Assembly (NCBI RefSeq): GCF_017874715.1 | Contig: NZ_JAGGLR010000007.1 | Coordinates: 372,001-436,000, forward strand | Source of the DNA: Streptomyces iranensis | Lineage (GTDB): Bacteria; Actinomycetota; Actinomycetes; Streptomycetales; Streptomycetaceae | DNA length: 64,000 bases | Direction: 5' to 3' | In this document: positions 24,351-33,622 of the stretch, piece by piece | Layout: every line of letters starts with the position of its first letter | How positions within the stretch are numbered: the first letter of the stretch is position 1 | Made by a program: the position numbers and the translations under genes | The notes under the pieces: generated by a model | Told to the model about the DNA's origin: nothing | Seen by the model: the letters and a program-made list of their open reading frames with translations, nothing else | The model's database searches: none

Positions 24351-24908
24351 GTGACGCGAGACAACAGCGCCGAGAGCGAGGCGGTCACGGGCAGGCTGCT
24401 GATCCTGGAGTACGAGCAGGTGAAGGAGGAGCAGCGGGCCCGGATCGGGTTCCGCGACAATCTGCTCTACGCGACGCTGGCGGCGATGGCGGCCATCATC
24501 ACCTTCTCCCTGCAGAGCCATGGGCGCCCGGAGCTGCTGTTGCTGCTGCCCCCGGCGTCGGCGCTGCTGGGCTGGGCGTATCTGGTCAACGACGAGAAGA
24601 TATCGGCCATCGGCCGGTATGTCCGGGAGGATCTGGGGCCCCGGCTGACGGCGCTCGCCCCGGGCCGGCCACCGGTGTTCGGCTGGGAGCGGGCCCACCG
24701 CGACGACGGCCGCCGGGTCTCCCGCAAGCGGCTGCAGCTCGCGGCGGATCTGCTGCTGTTCACGGTGGCGCCGATCGCCGCGCTCATCGTGTACTGGACG
24801 TCGGAGCCGGTGCGGGCGGTGCTGCTGGCGGTGTCGGTGGCGGAGGTGGCGCTGGTCCTCGTACTGGCGGTGCAGATCGTGCTGTACGCGGATCTGCACC
24901 GGCCGTGA
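24351..24908 (+). CDS. Small four-helix membrane protein of putative conflict cassette
   Basis: A 185-aa integral membrane protein. An N-terminal helix (LLILEYEQVKEEQRARIGFRDN) leads into a pair of transmembrane helices (LLYATLAAMAAIITFSL and LLLLLPPASALLGWAYLV). A cytoplasmic segment (DEKISAIGRYVREDLGPRL) and two more helices (LAADLLLFTVAPIAALIVYW and AVLLAVSVAEVALVLVLAV) follow. The GTG at 24351 has GGAGGGGG 7 bases upstream. It lies 69 bases before the nucleosidase on the same strand. I recognise the pattern as a Streptomyces family found beside effector-associated-domain genes, but no biochemical function is known to me. Confidence 0.75.
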   Translation: MTRDNSAESEAVTGRLLILEYEQVKEEQRARIGFRDNLLYATLAAMAAIITFSLQSHGRPELLLLLPPASALLGWAYLVNDEKISAIGRYVREDLGPRLTALAPGRPPVFGWERAHRDDGRRVSRKRLQLAADLLLFTVAPIAALIVYWTSEPVRAVLLAVSVAEVALVLVLAVQIVLYADLHRP

Positions 24909-24977
24909 TGTGGGAAGACCCGTGGGAGTTCATCGGGCTCCGTAAGGTGTCGGCAAGGGCAGTCCTAGGGGGATTCC

Positions 24978-26144
24978 GTGGGTGCTGAGGTCAATGGGGG
25001 TACGGCGCGGGCCGATGTGGTGGTCCTGACGGCGCTGGAGGTCGAGTACCGGGCGGTGCGCGCCCATCTGGAGGATCCGCGTCCGGTCCAGGCGGAGCGG
25101 GGAGCGGTGTTCGAGCTGGGCGTGTTCCGCGCGGAGTCCGGGGAGCGGACGGTCGCCATCCATATGACGGGGCCGGGGAATCCGGGCGCCGCGGCCTCGG
25201 TCGAGCGGGCGGCGGCGCTGTTCGCGCCCCGGGCGGTGCTGTTCGTGGGGGTTGCGGGTGGCCGTAAGGATGTCGCGCTGGGCGATGTGGTGGCCGCCGA
25301 CGCGGTGTACGACTACGAGACCGGCAAGGACACCGAGACGGGGTTCCTGCCCCGGCAGAAGACCTATCAGTCCGCGTACGGGCTGGTGCAGCTGGCCCGG
25401 CTGGCGGCGGCGGGCGACGCGTGGCAGCGGCGGATCCGCCCCGGGGGCGACGCGCCGCGCCCCCGGGCCCATGTGAAGCCCCTCGCGGCGGGTGGCCGGG
25501 TGGTGGCACACCACCGCTCGGACGCCGGGCTCAGGCTCGCGGCCAGTGCGGGCGACGCGCTCGCGGTGGACATGGAGGGCTTCGGCTTCCTCGCGGGCGC
25601 GTATGTCAATCAGCAGCTGGACGCGCTGGTGATCCGCGGCATCTCGGATCTGCTCGGGGACAAGGGCGAGGCGCACGACGAGCGCTGGCAGCCGGTGGCC
25701 TCCAGGAACGCGGCCGCCTTCGCCTTCGAACTGATCGGCCGCATCCCGGTCGCGGCGGACGCCCCGACAACGACCCGACCACTCGCCGCCGGTACGCCGC
25801 CCCTTGATGCCGGTACGCCACCCCTTACCGCCGGTACGCCGCCCGAGGGCCCCCGGCGGCGCAGGCTGACCATCCGTGACCTCGGCGTACTCGCGGACAC
25901 CCTGCTGGCCGTGCCCGGGATGACCTCCCCCGCGCACTGGCAGCAGCTGCTCGACGAACTGCCCACCGTCGGCACCGCGGTGGGCCGTCAGTCGGCGAGC
26001 CGCGCGGAGGCTCTGTCCCTGCTGCGCGTCTGCGAGGCGCGGCGGGCGATGGGCGAACTGGTGGAGGTGGTCGCGGTGCTCGCGCCGGACGATCCGGCGG
26101 CCGCCGAACTCGCCCGGCGCGTCGAGGAACTAGGATTGGAGTGA
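24978..26144 (+). CDS. MTA/SAH-type nucleosidase with effector-associated domain (EAD2-like)
   Basis: A 388-aa two-domain protein. Residues 10-255 are a purine-nucleoside-phosphorylase/MTAN fold: VVLTALEVEYRAV, FVGVAGGRKDVALGDVVAAD, VDMEGFGF with the substrate-binding Glu, and RGISDLLGDKG with the catalytic Asp. A flexible linker with three GTPP repeats follows. Residues 295-388 (LTIRDLGVLADTLLAVPGM ... LSLLRVCEARRAMGELVEVV ... LARRVEEL) form a small helical domain matching the effector-associated domain class. In such cassettes it recruits an effector to a matching domain on the sensor. The likely action is cleavage of a nucleoside or nucleotide upon activation. GTG 24978 follows AGGGGG by 6 bases. 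Confidence 0.83.
   Translation: MGAEVNGGTARADVVVLTALEVEYRAVRAHLEDPRPVQAERGAVFELGVFRAESGERTVAIHMTGPGNPGAAASVERAAALFAPRAVLFVGVAGGRKDVALGDVVAADAVYDYETGKDTETGFLPRQKTYQSAYGLVQLARLAAAGDAWQRRIRPGGDAPRPRAHVKPLAAGGRVVAHHRSDAGLRLAASAGDALAVDMEGFGFLAGAYVNQQLDALVIRGISDLLGDKGEAHDERWQPVASRNAAAFAFELIGRIPVAADAPTTTRPLAAGTPPLDAGTPPLTAGTPPEGPRRRRLTIRDLGVLADTLLAVPGMTSPAHWQQLLDELPTVGTAVGRQSASRAEALSLLRVCEARRAMGELVEVVAVLAPDDPAAAELARRVEELGLE
25788..25847 (+). repeat. 21-bp in-frame linker repeat, about 2.9 copies
   Basis: Three successive units beginning GCCGGTACGCC encode AGTPPLD, AGTPPLT and AGTPPEG in the linker between the nucleosidase and its effector-associated domain. Copy-number change would lengthen or shorten the linker without a frameshift. 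Confidence 0.85.
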
Positions 26145-26528
26145 CCCTCCTCACCCTGCCGGCCCGGCGGGCGAGGGCCCCGGGCCGCCCTCCCCCGCAC
26201 CCGCTCCGAGCCACCCCGGGAGGGCGCCCCCGCGCGAGCTCACCGGAACCGTCCAGGTGGGCCCCTGAGGAGGACGGCCCTCCGCCTCGCGGTCGCCGCG
26301 GGCTCGGGCTCCCCGGTCCGCCGCCGGGAGGTGTCCCTGCCCGCGGCGGGGCCCGCCCCGGGCGCGGGGGACGGTGCCACGGACATACTCGCAAGGGGTG
26401 TCACGAGAGGCTCGCGGGGCATACAAGTTGTCCCGGAGTCCCGGCGGGTGGCACCCGCGTGTGGCAGGGTCTCCGGCGGGATCATCGGCGGCGGGGACCG
26501 ATGATGCGGCCTCGGGGGAGGGCACGGC
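26145..26528. other. 384-bp intergenic leader before VMAP gene
   Basis: No credible gene is seen on either strand. A short hairpin, GCGGGT-GGC-ACCCGC, lies at 26444-26458, 70 bases before the VMAP start. The segment CATACAAGTTGTCCC just upstream is less GC-rich than its surroundings and may be promoter DNA. The length of the gap suggests that the VMAP-MoxR-vWA operon has its own promoter, separate from the nucleosidase. Confidence 0.45.
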
Positions 26529-28025
26529 ATGGCGGCCATGGGGGAAGGTGGCCTGAAATCGGTCGGCAACCTCGTCACGGCGTTGAAGGAGTTCCGCTGT
26601 CTGACGGATCCGGATCTGCGCACGCTGTGTCTGGATCTGGTCGCCATGGAGCTGGAGATGACCAGCGTCCCCGTGCGCACCCACCGGGTGACCGACTACT
26701 TCCTGGTGGAGCTGGCCCGCGAATGCCTGGAAAACGTGCGGATCATGCACGCGCTACGCGCGTCCCTCGCGGTGATGGCGGCGGCGGACGAGGACGCGAT
26801 CAAGCGGCTCGACTCGGTCATGGAGCAGATGACGGCCCGTCCGGCGCTGCCCGAGACCGCCATCGCGAAGCTGCGGTCGCTGCTGGAGGAGCTGGAGATC
26901 GAGCAGTTGGGCCAGTTGTGCCGTACCGCGGCGGGCCCGCTGCAGGACGTCCCCGCGGTCACCGGCCCCTGGCACGCCTTCGAGGTGCTCAGCCGGATGA
27001 ACGCACAGCCGGGCGGGCTGCCGCCGGGGCTCGCCCTGGTGGAGTACCTCGCGGCGGCGGCGCGTCCGCTGCAGAGGGCCGACGCGCTGCGCGACTGGGC
27101 CGATGATCAGGCTCGGGAGCTGGGCCTGACGCCCCAGCTGCGGTCGCTGCGGCAGCAGGTGGGCCATGCCGCCCCGGCCGGTCCGGTGGACGCCTATCTG
27201 GTGATCCGGCTGCTGCCGCGGGAGGAGGCCGGGGCTTACGAGCTCTCGTCCTGGCACCAGTACGACCCCACCGGCTGGCATCCGGTCCGCGGCCCGGTCA
27301 CCCAGGTCACCGCGGAGACCGCGGAGCGGGCGGTCCAGACGCTGGTGTACCAGGCGGCCGAGGAGTGGGACGACGCCCGCGCGATCCACGTCGAGTTCAT
27401 GCTCGGCCCGGATGACCTGAATCTGCCGGTCCACCGCTGGCGTCTGGAGCTCGACAGCGAGCTGCCCATCCCGCTGTACATGCACTACCCGGTGGTCGTA
27501 CGGAGCCTGGAGCGGAGCCGGACCAGGCGCTGGCACCGGGAGTGGAAGCACCGCTGGAACCTCCTCGACCAGCAGCCCGAGCGCGCCAAGCAGCTCGTCG
27601 TGGACGGCGAGGACCCGGACAGCCCGCGCTCCGGCGACCCCACCGCCCTGCTGGCCCGGCTCAAGGCCGATCCGCAGGTGGTGGCCCTGGTCCTGACCTC
27701 GCCCCCGGGCATCACTCCCGAGGGCACCTCGGAGGCGCTGACCGCCTGGCGGGCCGGGATTCCGGTGGTCGCCTGGGACGGCCGGGCGACCCGGGCCCCC
27801 GGCTTCGTCCAGCAGCTGAGACAAAATCAGGCCGACGCCAGCGGGAACCTGGCACGGCTCCGCGAAGCCGTGACAGAGTTACGTCTGGACGCCCATACGA
27901 TCGACTCCGCGGAGCGGGAGCATCACCTGGGGCAGCATGTGGTGCTCGTTTGGGACGACCCGACCCGTCCCGTGGAACCGCAAGGGCGCATTACGGGGCC
28001 GGACGAGGGGGTGGGTGGTCGATGA
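26529..28025 (+). CDS. VMAP-C domain protein of vWA-MoxR cassette
   Basis: A 498-aa protein. Residues 1-105 (NLVTALKEFRCLTDPDLRTL ... DYFLVELARECLENVRIMHAL ... IKRLDSVMEQM) are helical and parallel the effector-associated domain of the nucleosidase upstream. A middle helical region follows to about 215. Residues 218-490 are the VMAP C-terminal domain (DAYLVIRLLPREEAGAYELS ... IHVEFMLGPDDLNLPVHRWR ... PLYMHYPVVVRSLER). VMAPs link the sensor/ATPase core to effectors. The gene overlaps the MoxR gene by ATGA, as MoxR does the vWA gene. A rare TTA leucine codon lies at 27879-27881, predicting bldA dependence. GGGGGAGGG precedes ATG 26529. Confidence 0.83.
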   Translation: MAAMGEGGLKSVGNLVTALKEFRCLTDPDLRTLCLDLVAMELEMTSVPVRTHRVTDYFLVELARECLENVRIMHALRASLAVMAAADEDAIKRLDSVMEQMTARPALPETAIAKLRSLLEELEIEQLGQLCRTAAGPLQDVPAVTGPWHAFEVLSRMNAQPGGLPPGLALVEYLAAAARPLQRADALRDWADDQARELGLTPQLRSLRQQVGHAAPAGPVDAYLVIRLLPREEAGAYELSSWHQYDPTGWHPVRGPVTQVTAETAERAVQTLVYQAAEEWDDARAIHVEFMLGPDDLNLPVHRWRLELDSELPIPLYMHYPVVVRSLERSRTRRWHREWKHRWNLLDQQPERAKQLVVDGEDPDSPRSGDPTALLARLKADPQVVALVLTSPPGITPEGTSEALTAWRAGIPVVAWDGRATRAPGFVQQLRQNQADASGNLARLREAVTELRLDAHTIDSAEREHHLGQHVVLVWDDPTRPVEPQGRITGPDEGVGGR

Positions 28026-29203
28026 GCGACGAAGAGTCTGCGCGGCGCCACAACGGACGGATCCACCAGGATTCCGGTTCCGCCTCGGCCGCCCTGCCGT
28101 CCGGAATACCGCGCCCCTGGTGGATCTACCAGGGCACCGGGCGCCCGCTGCACGACGTAAGCCTGGAGGAGATCCTTCCGCCGCCGCCCCCGTGGCGCGC
28201 CTTCGGCGGGGTCTCGGCCGGTCCGGTCGAGGGCGACGGCCGGTCCGGCGCGTTATCGGACGCGGACGACGCCCCGACCGAGCCCCCGGCGCCGCCGGAG
28301 GACGAGCAGGACGCCGCCCGGCGGCTGGGCGCGACTCCCCTCGGGGTGCGCTCCGACCCGGAGGAGGCCGATCTCGTCAACGCGGCGCTGATCCTCAGAC
28401 GTCCCCTTCTGGTCACCGGCCGTCCGGGCACCGGCAAGTCCACGCTGGCGTACCGCATCAGCCGGGAGTTGGGCCTGGGCCGGGTGCTGCGCTGGCCGAT
28501 CACCACGCGTTCGACCCTGCGGTCCGGGCTTTACGGCTACGATGCCGTCGGCCGTGTGCACGCCGCCGCGGCCGGCCAGGCGTCGGAGGGGGACGCGCAC
28601 GAACCCGGACCGGAGGACATCGGCGACTTCCTCCAACTCGGGCCGCTGGGCACGGCGATGCTCCCGCACCGCCTGCCGCGCGTCCTGCTCATCGACGAAT
28701 TCGACAAGAGCGATATCGATCTGCCCAATGACCTCCTCGACATCTTCGAGGCCGGCGAGTACGCCATCCCCGAGCTGGTGCGCATCCGCAGACGCCGCCC
28801 GGCCGTATCGGTCCTCACCGACGACCCGGAGCGCAGTACCGTCATCGCATCGGGGCGGGTGCGCTGCCGCGCCTTCCCCGTCGTCGTCATCACCAGCAAC
28901 GGCGAGCGGGAGTTCCCGCCCGCGTTCCTGCGGCGCTGTCTCCAGCTGCGGCTGCCCGACCCGGACGCGGACCGGCTCGCCGCGATCGTGGCCGCGCATC
29001 TGGGGCGGGCCGACGATCCGCGTGCGCGGGAGCTGATCCAGATGTTCCTCGAGCGCAGCGAGCGCGAAGGCGGCCTCGCCGCCGACCAGTTGCTCAACGC
29101 GGTGTATCTGGTGACGTCCCAGTCACATGTTCCGGGGCCCGAGTGGGAGGAGCTACTGCAGGCCGTCTGGCATCGGCTGGACAGCGCAGCGGGCTCGACA
29201 TGA
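28022..29203 (+). CDS. MoxR-type AAA+ ATPase
   Basis: A 393-aa AAA+ ATPase. A disordered acidic N-terminus of about 105 residues precedes the core. Walker A is LLVTGRPGTGKSTLAYRIS (near 135), Walker B is RVLLIDEFDKSDIDLPNDLL (near 220) and sensor 1 is VVVITSNGEREFPPAFLRRC (near 295). MoxR ATPases remodel partner proteins, usually with a von Willebrand A domain partner, which here is the next gene. It shares 4-base ATGA overlaps with genes on both sides, so the three are one translational unit. A TTA codon at 28253-28255 again suggests bldA control. Confidence 0.92.
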   Translation: MSDEESARRHNGRIHQDSGSASAALPSGIPRPWWIYQGTGRPLHDVSLEEILPPPPPWRAFGGVSAGPVEGDGRSGALSDADDAPTEPPAPPEDEQDAARRLGATPLGVRSDPEEADLVNAALILRRPLLVTGRPGTGKSTLAYRISRELGLGRVLRWPITTRSTLRSGLYGYDAVGRVHAAAAGQASEGDAHEPGPEDIGDFLQLGPLGTAMLPHRLPRVLLIDEFDKSDIDLPNDLLDIFEAGEYAIPELVRIRRRRPAVSVLTDDPERSTVIASGRVRCRAFPVVVITSNGEREFPPAFLRRCLQLRLPDPDADRLAAIVAAHLGRADDPRARELIQMFLERSEREGGLAADQLLNAVYLVTSQSHVPGPEWEELLQAVWHRLDSAAGST

Positions 29204-32200
29204 CACACGACCCAGGCGGCAGGTCCGCCGGGCCGGGCCCGCGGGACCTCGACTGGCGGCAGCTCGCCGACGCCCTGTGGCTGGCGGTCTGCAAGGCCGA
29301 GACGGACCGTGGCCCCGGGCCGCCGGACCCCGGCCCCCTCCCCGGGGCACCGGAGGCGGACGCCCCGCCGCCCGGTGAGGAGCCGCCGGACGAGCCGCGG
29401 CAGGACCGGCAGGGGGAGCGCCCCTCGTCCGGGCCCGAGGCGGCGCCCGCGGCGTCGGAACCACTGCTCCCCGCGGAGCTGGTCGGCGGCTCCGCGCCGC
29501 CCGGCGAGGCGGAGCCGGCGACCGTCGCGGAGGCCTTCGTGCCCGCGCGCCGGCCGTCCGCCGACGGGCCGCCGCTGCCCGAGCGCGCCCTGTCCCGGGC
29601 GCTGCGGCCGCTCAAGCGCACCGCGCCCTCGCCGGTCGAGACGGAGGTCGACGAGGAGGCCACGGCCGAGCGCGCGGCGCGCGAGGGGCTGTGGGTGCCC
29701 GATCTGGTGCCCGTGCGCGAGCGCTGGATGGACGCCGTCCTGGTGGTGGACTGCGGCAGTTCGATGGTGGTGTGGCGGCGGACGGCCGCGCATCTGGTCA
29801 CCGTGTTGCAACGCACCGGCGCCTTCCGGGATGTGCGGGTGCACCGGGTGAACACCGACCATCCGTTACCCGAAGCGGACCGGTCGCCGGTGGCGGGGAT
29901 GCCGCCGCGCGGCAAGCGGACGGTGCTGGTGCTGACCGACGGCATCGGCGCGGCCTGGGGCGACGAGAGCGCCCAGCGCGCGCTGGCCGGCTGGGCGCGG
30001 CAGGCGTCGGTCGCGCTGCTGCACGTCTTGCACCAGGGCCGCTGGCACCACACCGGGGTGGCCCCGGAGCGGGTGCGGGTGCGGATCCCCGAACCGGGCG
30101 CCCCCAACGGCAGCTGGCGGCGGGCGGACGGCGGCTCCTGGCCGGGCGGCGCGCCGCCGGTCCCGGTGCTGGAGCTGAACGCGCGGTGGATGGCCAACTG
30201 GGCCCGGCTGGTGGCCCGCCCGTCGGCGCGCGGCGAGGACACGATGGCGCTGCTGCCCGGGGCGCCCGCCGAGCGCTGGGACCCCGAACCGGAACCGAGC
30301 GCCTGGGACCGCGTCTTCCGGTTCCGCGCCACCGCCTCGCCGAGCGCCTTCCGGCTGGCGTCCCGGCTGGCCGCGGCCCCGTTGAACATTCCCGTGATGG
30401 AGTTCGTGCAGGGCATCCACCAGCCGGAGGGCAGTCCGGGCGATCTGGCCGAGGTCCTGCTGGGCGGGCTGCTGCGCAAGGTGGGGACCGCCGACCCGCT
30501 GGACGAGACGGGTATCGGCTACGAGTTCCACGACGGGGTACGCGAACTGCTGCTGTCCGCCGGGATGCGGGACGAGTCGCTGTACATCCTCGGCAGCGTC
30601 CTGGACCGGCTGGGCCGCCGCTGGAAACCGCTGCTGATGCTGCGGGATCTGCTCAATCACCCCTCGGGCTCGGTGGGGGACCTCCCCAGGACGGAGCGGC
30701 TGCTGCCGTACATCCGCCTCCAGGAGCAGGTCTACCAGGCTCTTTCTGGGCCGTACCTGGAGGGTGCGCGCTCCTTTCGCGCCCTTGTCCTGGCCCATCA
30801 GGCGCTCGCCCGCTCGGGGGAAAGCCCGCCCGATCCAGTTGAAGACGCATCACACAGGGGAAAATATGTGGTCTCCGAGGCGGTTGCGGCCATGACTGAC
30901 TCCACGACTCCCCGACCAGACCCGCTGTCCCAGGCCGACGATTCACCATCCCCGCCGGCGCACGGCACGCCGGGCCCGGCGGGGGAGCATCTGAGAGGAA
31001 CATTTGTGTCCGTGACCGCTGCCCGGACCCTGCCCACCGTGGAGGACCGCCAGCCCGGGGAACCCCCGTCCATTTGGGGAAATGTACCGCCCCGGAACAA
31101 CAACTTCACCGGCCGGCAGACGTTGCTCGACACTCTCCACGAGCGACTGAAGAGCGAGGGCACCGCCGCCGTGCTGCCCGAGGCCCTGCACGGGCTGGGC
31201 GGGGTGGGCAAGTCACAGATCGCCCTGGAGTACGTCCATCAGCACGCCGCCGACTACGACGCGGTGTGGTGGATCCCGGCGGAGCGCCCCGAGCAGATCC
31301 GCCAGGCGCTGGTCCAGCTCGCCGACCGGCTCGGGCTGCACGCGGGCATGGAGGCCAACACGGCCGTGCCCAGCGTGCTCGACGCGCTGCGCACCGGACG
31401 GCCGTGCCGCAACTGGCTGCTGGTCTTCGACAACGCCGAGGAGCTGGAGACGGTTCGGCCGTTCTTCCCCGCGGGCGGGCCGGGCCGGATCCTGGTCACC
31501 TCGAGGAACGCCCAGTGGTCGCGCGCCGCCCGCACCGTCGAAGTGGACGTCTTCGAGCGCGAGGAGAGCATCGAGCTGCTGCGCCGCCGGGGTCCTGAGC
31601 TGCCGCGCGAACAGGCGGACCGGGTCGCCGACGCCCTGGGGGACCTTCCGCTGGCCATCGAGCAGGCGGCCGCGTGGCTCACCGAGACGGGGATGCCGGC
31701 CGACGAGTATCTCCAGGTCTTCGAGGACGAGCGGGCCGATGTCTCCACCCGCCGCAATGAACTGCTGGCGGCGGGCGTTCCGGTGGACTACCCCGAACCG
31801 GTCGCCGCCGCCTGGAACATGTCGCTGCGGCGGCTGGCCGAAACCCATCCCGGCGCCATCCAGCTCCTCCAGATGTGCTCGTTCTTCGCACCCGAGCCGA
31901 TCTCCCGGCGGCTCTTCTCCGGCGTGCGCGGGGTGTCCCTCTCGCCCGAGCTGTCGGAGGTGCTGCAGGACCCCATCAGGCTCGGCCACGCGATCCGTGA
32001 GATCAACCGCTACGCCCTGATCAAGATCAATCACCGCAGCAACACGATCGAGATGCACCGGCTGGTGCAGGCCGTGCTGATCGGCCAGATGTCCACACAG
32101 CAGCAGGCGGACATGCGGCACAGCGCCCATGTGCTGCTGGCCTTCGGCGACCCCAACGACGTGGCACCCCCGAACTGGGGGCGGTATGCCGACCTCCTCT

Positions 32201-33564
32201 CCCATGTCCGGGCGTCGCGCGCGATGGAGTGCGATGACAAATGGGTGCGGCAGATGGTGCGGAACCTGGTTCGCTTCCTCCATGTCTGGGGCGACCACGA
32301 CGGCGCGCTGGAGCTCGCCACCCAGGTGCGCCGAAAGTGGGTGGAGACGCTCGGCGAGGACAGTGCGGAGACGCTGGCCGTCTCCCGGTCCCTGGGCCAT
32401 GTCCTGACCGTGCTCGGCCACTTCAACGAGGCCCGGGAGCTCAACCGCCGGACGCTGGAGCTCCAGCGCGCCCAGGAGGGCGACGACCACGAGAACACCC
32501 TGGTGACTCAGGGCGCGGTCGCCGTCGACACCCGCTACCAGGGCGAATACGCCCGCTATGTGGAGCTGGAGAAGGACCGCTGGACCAGGACCCTGCGGCT
32601 CGCCGGGGACGAGGACCCGTACTCCATCGCCGCGACGAACGACTACGCCGTGGCGCTGCGCGCGGCGGGGGACTACGAGCGCGCCCGGCAGCTGGACGAG
32701 AACGCCCGGCGCACCGCTGGTCTGGTGCTCGGCGAGGACGCCCTGCTCACCATCCTGGTGGAGGCCAACCTCAGCATCGACGTCCGCGAGGGCGGGGACT
32801 ATCCGGCCGCCCGCGACATGCTGGAGCAGACCTGTAGCCGCGCCCGCCAATTGTTCCCGCCGAACACACCCACCGTGGTCTACGCCCTGCGCAACCTCGC
32901 CGTGGCGCGTCGTAAGGCCGGCGACCACGAGGGCGCCCTGGACCTCAGCCGGGAGGTGCTGGAGCGCTACCGGCTGCGCTACACCGAGCCCAACCTCCAC
33001 ATCACCACCACGGCCTTGGCCCTCTCGATGGATCTGCGGCAGACCGCAGATCTGGAGGGTGCCCGTGAGCTCGGCCGGAAATGTCTCGACGACATGCGCG
33101 TCCTGCTGGGGGAACGGCATCCGGCGACCCTGGGCGCGGCGGTCGACCTCGCCGTGACGCTGCGGCTGCTGGGCGAGACGGACGAGGCGCTGGCGCTGAA
33201 CAAGGAGACGCTGCCGGTGCTCGTCGAGCGGCTGGCGGCCGACCATCCCACGGCGCTGGCCTGTGCCATCAACCTGGCCAGCGACCACTACACCCTCGCG
33301 GACTATCAGGAGGCCCATGACCTGGACGTCGAGACCCTGGCGGCCTGCCGGTCCCGGCTCGGTGAGGACCACCCCACCACGCTCGCGTGTGCGGTCAATC
33401 TGTCGGGGGATCTGCGTGCGCTGGGTGAGGGCAGGCAGGCGGAGGAGCTGCACCAGGACGCGCTCGGCCGGCTGCGCCGGGTGCTGACGGCAGGCCACCC
33501 GGCGACGGTCGCGGCGGCCCGGGGGATCCGGGCGGACTGCGATGCGGAGTCGATCTCCATCTGA
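29200..33564 (+). CDS. FxsT-like vWA / NB-ARC / TPR signalling protein
   Basis: A 1454-aa protein. Residues 1-175 contain a short helical start (DLDWRQLADALWLAVCKAE) and an acidic disordered linker. Residues 178-400 resemble the SAV_2336-type vWA-like domain (MDAVLVVDCGSSMVVWRRTA ... VLVLTDGIGAAWGDESA). A second linker is followed by an NB-ARC/STAND NTPase with Walker A ALHGLGGVGKSQIALEYVHQ (near 665) and Walker B NWLLVFDNAEEL. Residues 950-1450 are tetratricopeptide repeats of the kinesin-light-chain type (LGEDSAETLAVSRSLGHVL, LGERHPATLGAAVDLAVTL, LGEDHPTTLACAVNLSGDL). This matches FxSxx-COOH-system TPR proteins. The MIDAS motif is DCGSS rather than DxSxS. TTA codon at 29866-29868. Overlaps MoxR by ATGA. 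Confidence 0.85.
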   Translation: MTHDPGGRSAGPGPRDLDWRQLADALWLAVCKAETDRGPGPPDPGPLPGAPEADAPPPGEEPPDEPRQDRQGERPSSGPEAAPAASEPLLPAELVGGSAPPGEAEPATVAEAFVPARRPSADGPPLPERALSRALRPLKRTAPSPVETEVDEEATAERAAREGLWVPDLVPVRERWMDAVLVVDCGSSMVVWRRTAAHLVTVLQRTGAFRDVRVHRVNTDHPLPEADRSPVAGMPPRGKRTVLVLTDGIGAAWGDESAQRALAGWARQASVALLHVLHQGRWHHTGVAPERVRVRIPEPGAPNGSWRRADGGSWPGGAPPVPVLELNARWMANWARLVARPSARGEDTMALLPGAPAERWDPEPEPSAWDRVFRFRATASPSAFRLASRLAAAPLNIPVMEFVQGIHQPEGSPGDLAEVLLGGLLRKVGTADPLDETGIGYEFHDGVRELLLSAGMRDESLYILGSVLDRLGRRWKPLLMLRDLLNHPSGSVGDLPRTERLLPYIRLQEQVYQALSGPYLEGARSFRALVLAHQALARSGESPPDPVEDASHRGKYVVSEAVAAMTDSTTPRPDPLSQADDSPSPPAHGTPGPAGEHLRGTFVSVTAARTLPTVEDRQPGEPPSIWGNVPPRNNNFTGRQTLLDTLHERLKSEGTAAVLPEALHGLGGVGKSQIALEYVHQHAADYDAVWWIPAERPEQIRQALVQLADRLGLHAGMEANTAVPSVLDALRTGRPCRNWLLVFDNAEELETVRPFFPAGGPGRILVTSRNAQWSRAARTVEVDVFEREESIELLRRRGPELPREQADRVADALGDLPLAIEQAAAWLTETGMPADEYLQVFEDERADVSTRRNELLAAGVPVDYPEPVAAAWNMSLRRLAETHPGAIQLLQMCSFFAPEPISRRLFSGVRGVSLSPELSEVLQDPIRLGHAIREINRYALIKINHRSNTIEMHRLVQAVLIGQMSTQQQADMRHSAHVLLAFGDPNDVAPPNWGRYADLLSHVRASRAMECDDKWVRQMVRNLVRFLHVWGDHDGALELATQVRRKWVETLGEDSAETLAVSRSLGHVLTVLGHFNEARELNRRTLELQRAQEGDDHENTLVTQGAVAVDTRYQGEYARYVELEKDRWTRTLRLAGDEDPYSIAATNDYAVALRAAGDYERARQLDENARRTAGLVLGEDALLTILVEANLSIDVREGGDYPAARDMLEQTCSRARQLFPPNTPTVVYALRNLAVARRKAGDHEGALDLSREVLERYRLRYTEPNLHITTTALALSMDLRQTADLEGARELGRKCLDDMRVLLGERHPATLGAAVDLAVTLRLLGETDEALALNKETLPVLVERLAADHPTALACAINLASDHYTLADYQEAHDLDVETLAACRSRLGEDHPTTLACAVNLSGDLRALGEGRQAEELHQDALGRLRRVLTAGHPATVAAARGIRADCDAESISI

Positions 33565-33588
33565 GCCGTCGTCCGCGTCGCCGTTCGC

Positions 33589-33608
33589 GGGGCCCCGTGC
33601 GGGGCCCC
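33589..33608. terminator. Hairpin between convergent TPR and hydroxylase genes
   Basis: GGGGCCCC-GTGC-GGGGCCCC forms an 8-bp stem within the 58-base gap separating the two convergent genes. It is self-complementary in both directions. Confidence 0.6.
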
Positions 33609-33622
33609 GTGCCGCGCGCCGT

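Noticed and set aside
31213-33498. A 761-codon open frame on the minus strand opposite the TPR gene
   Set aside because: Low-complexity Arg/Gly/Gln-rich product without domains. It is the expected third-position GC artefact antisense to the real gene.
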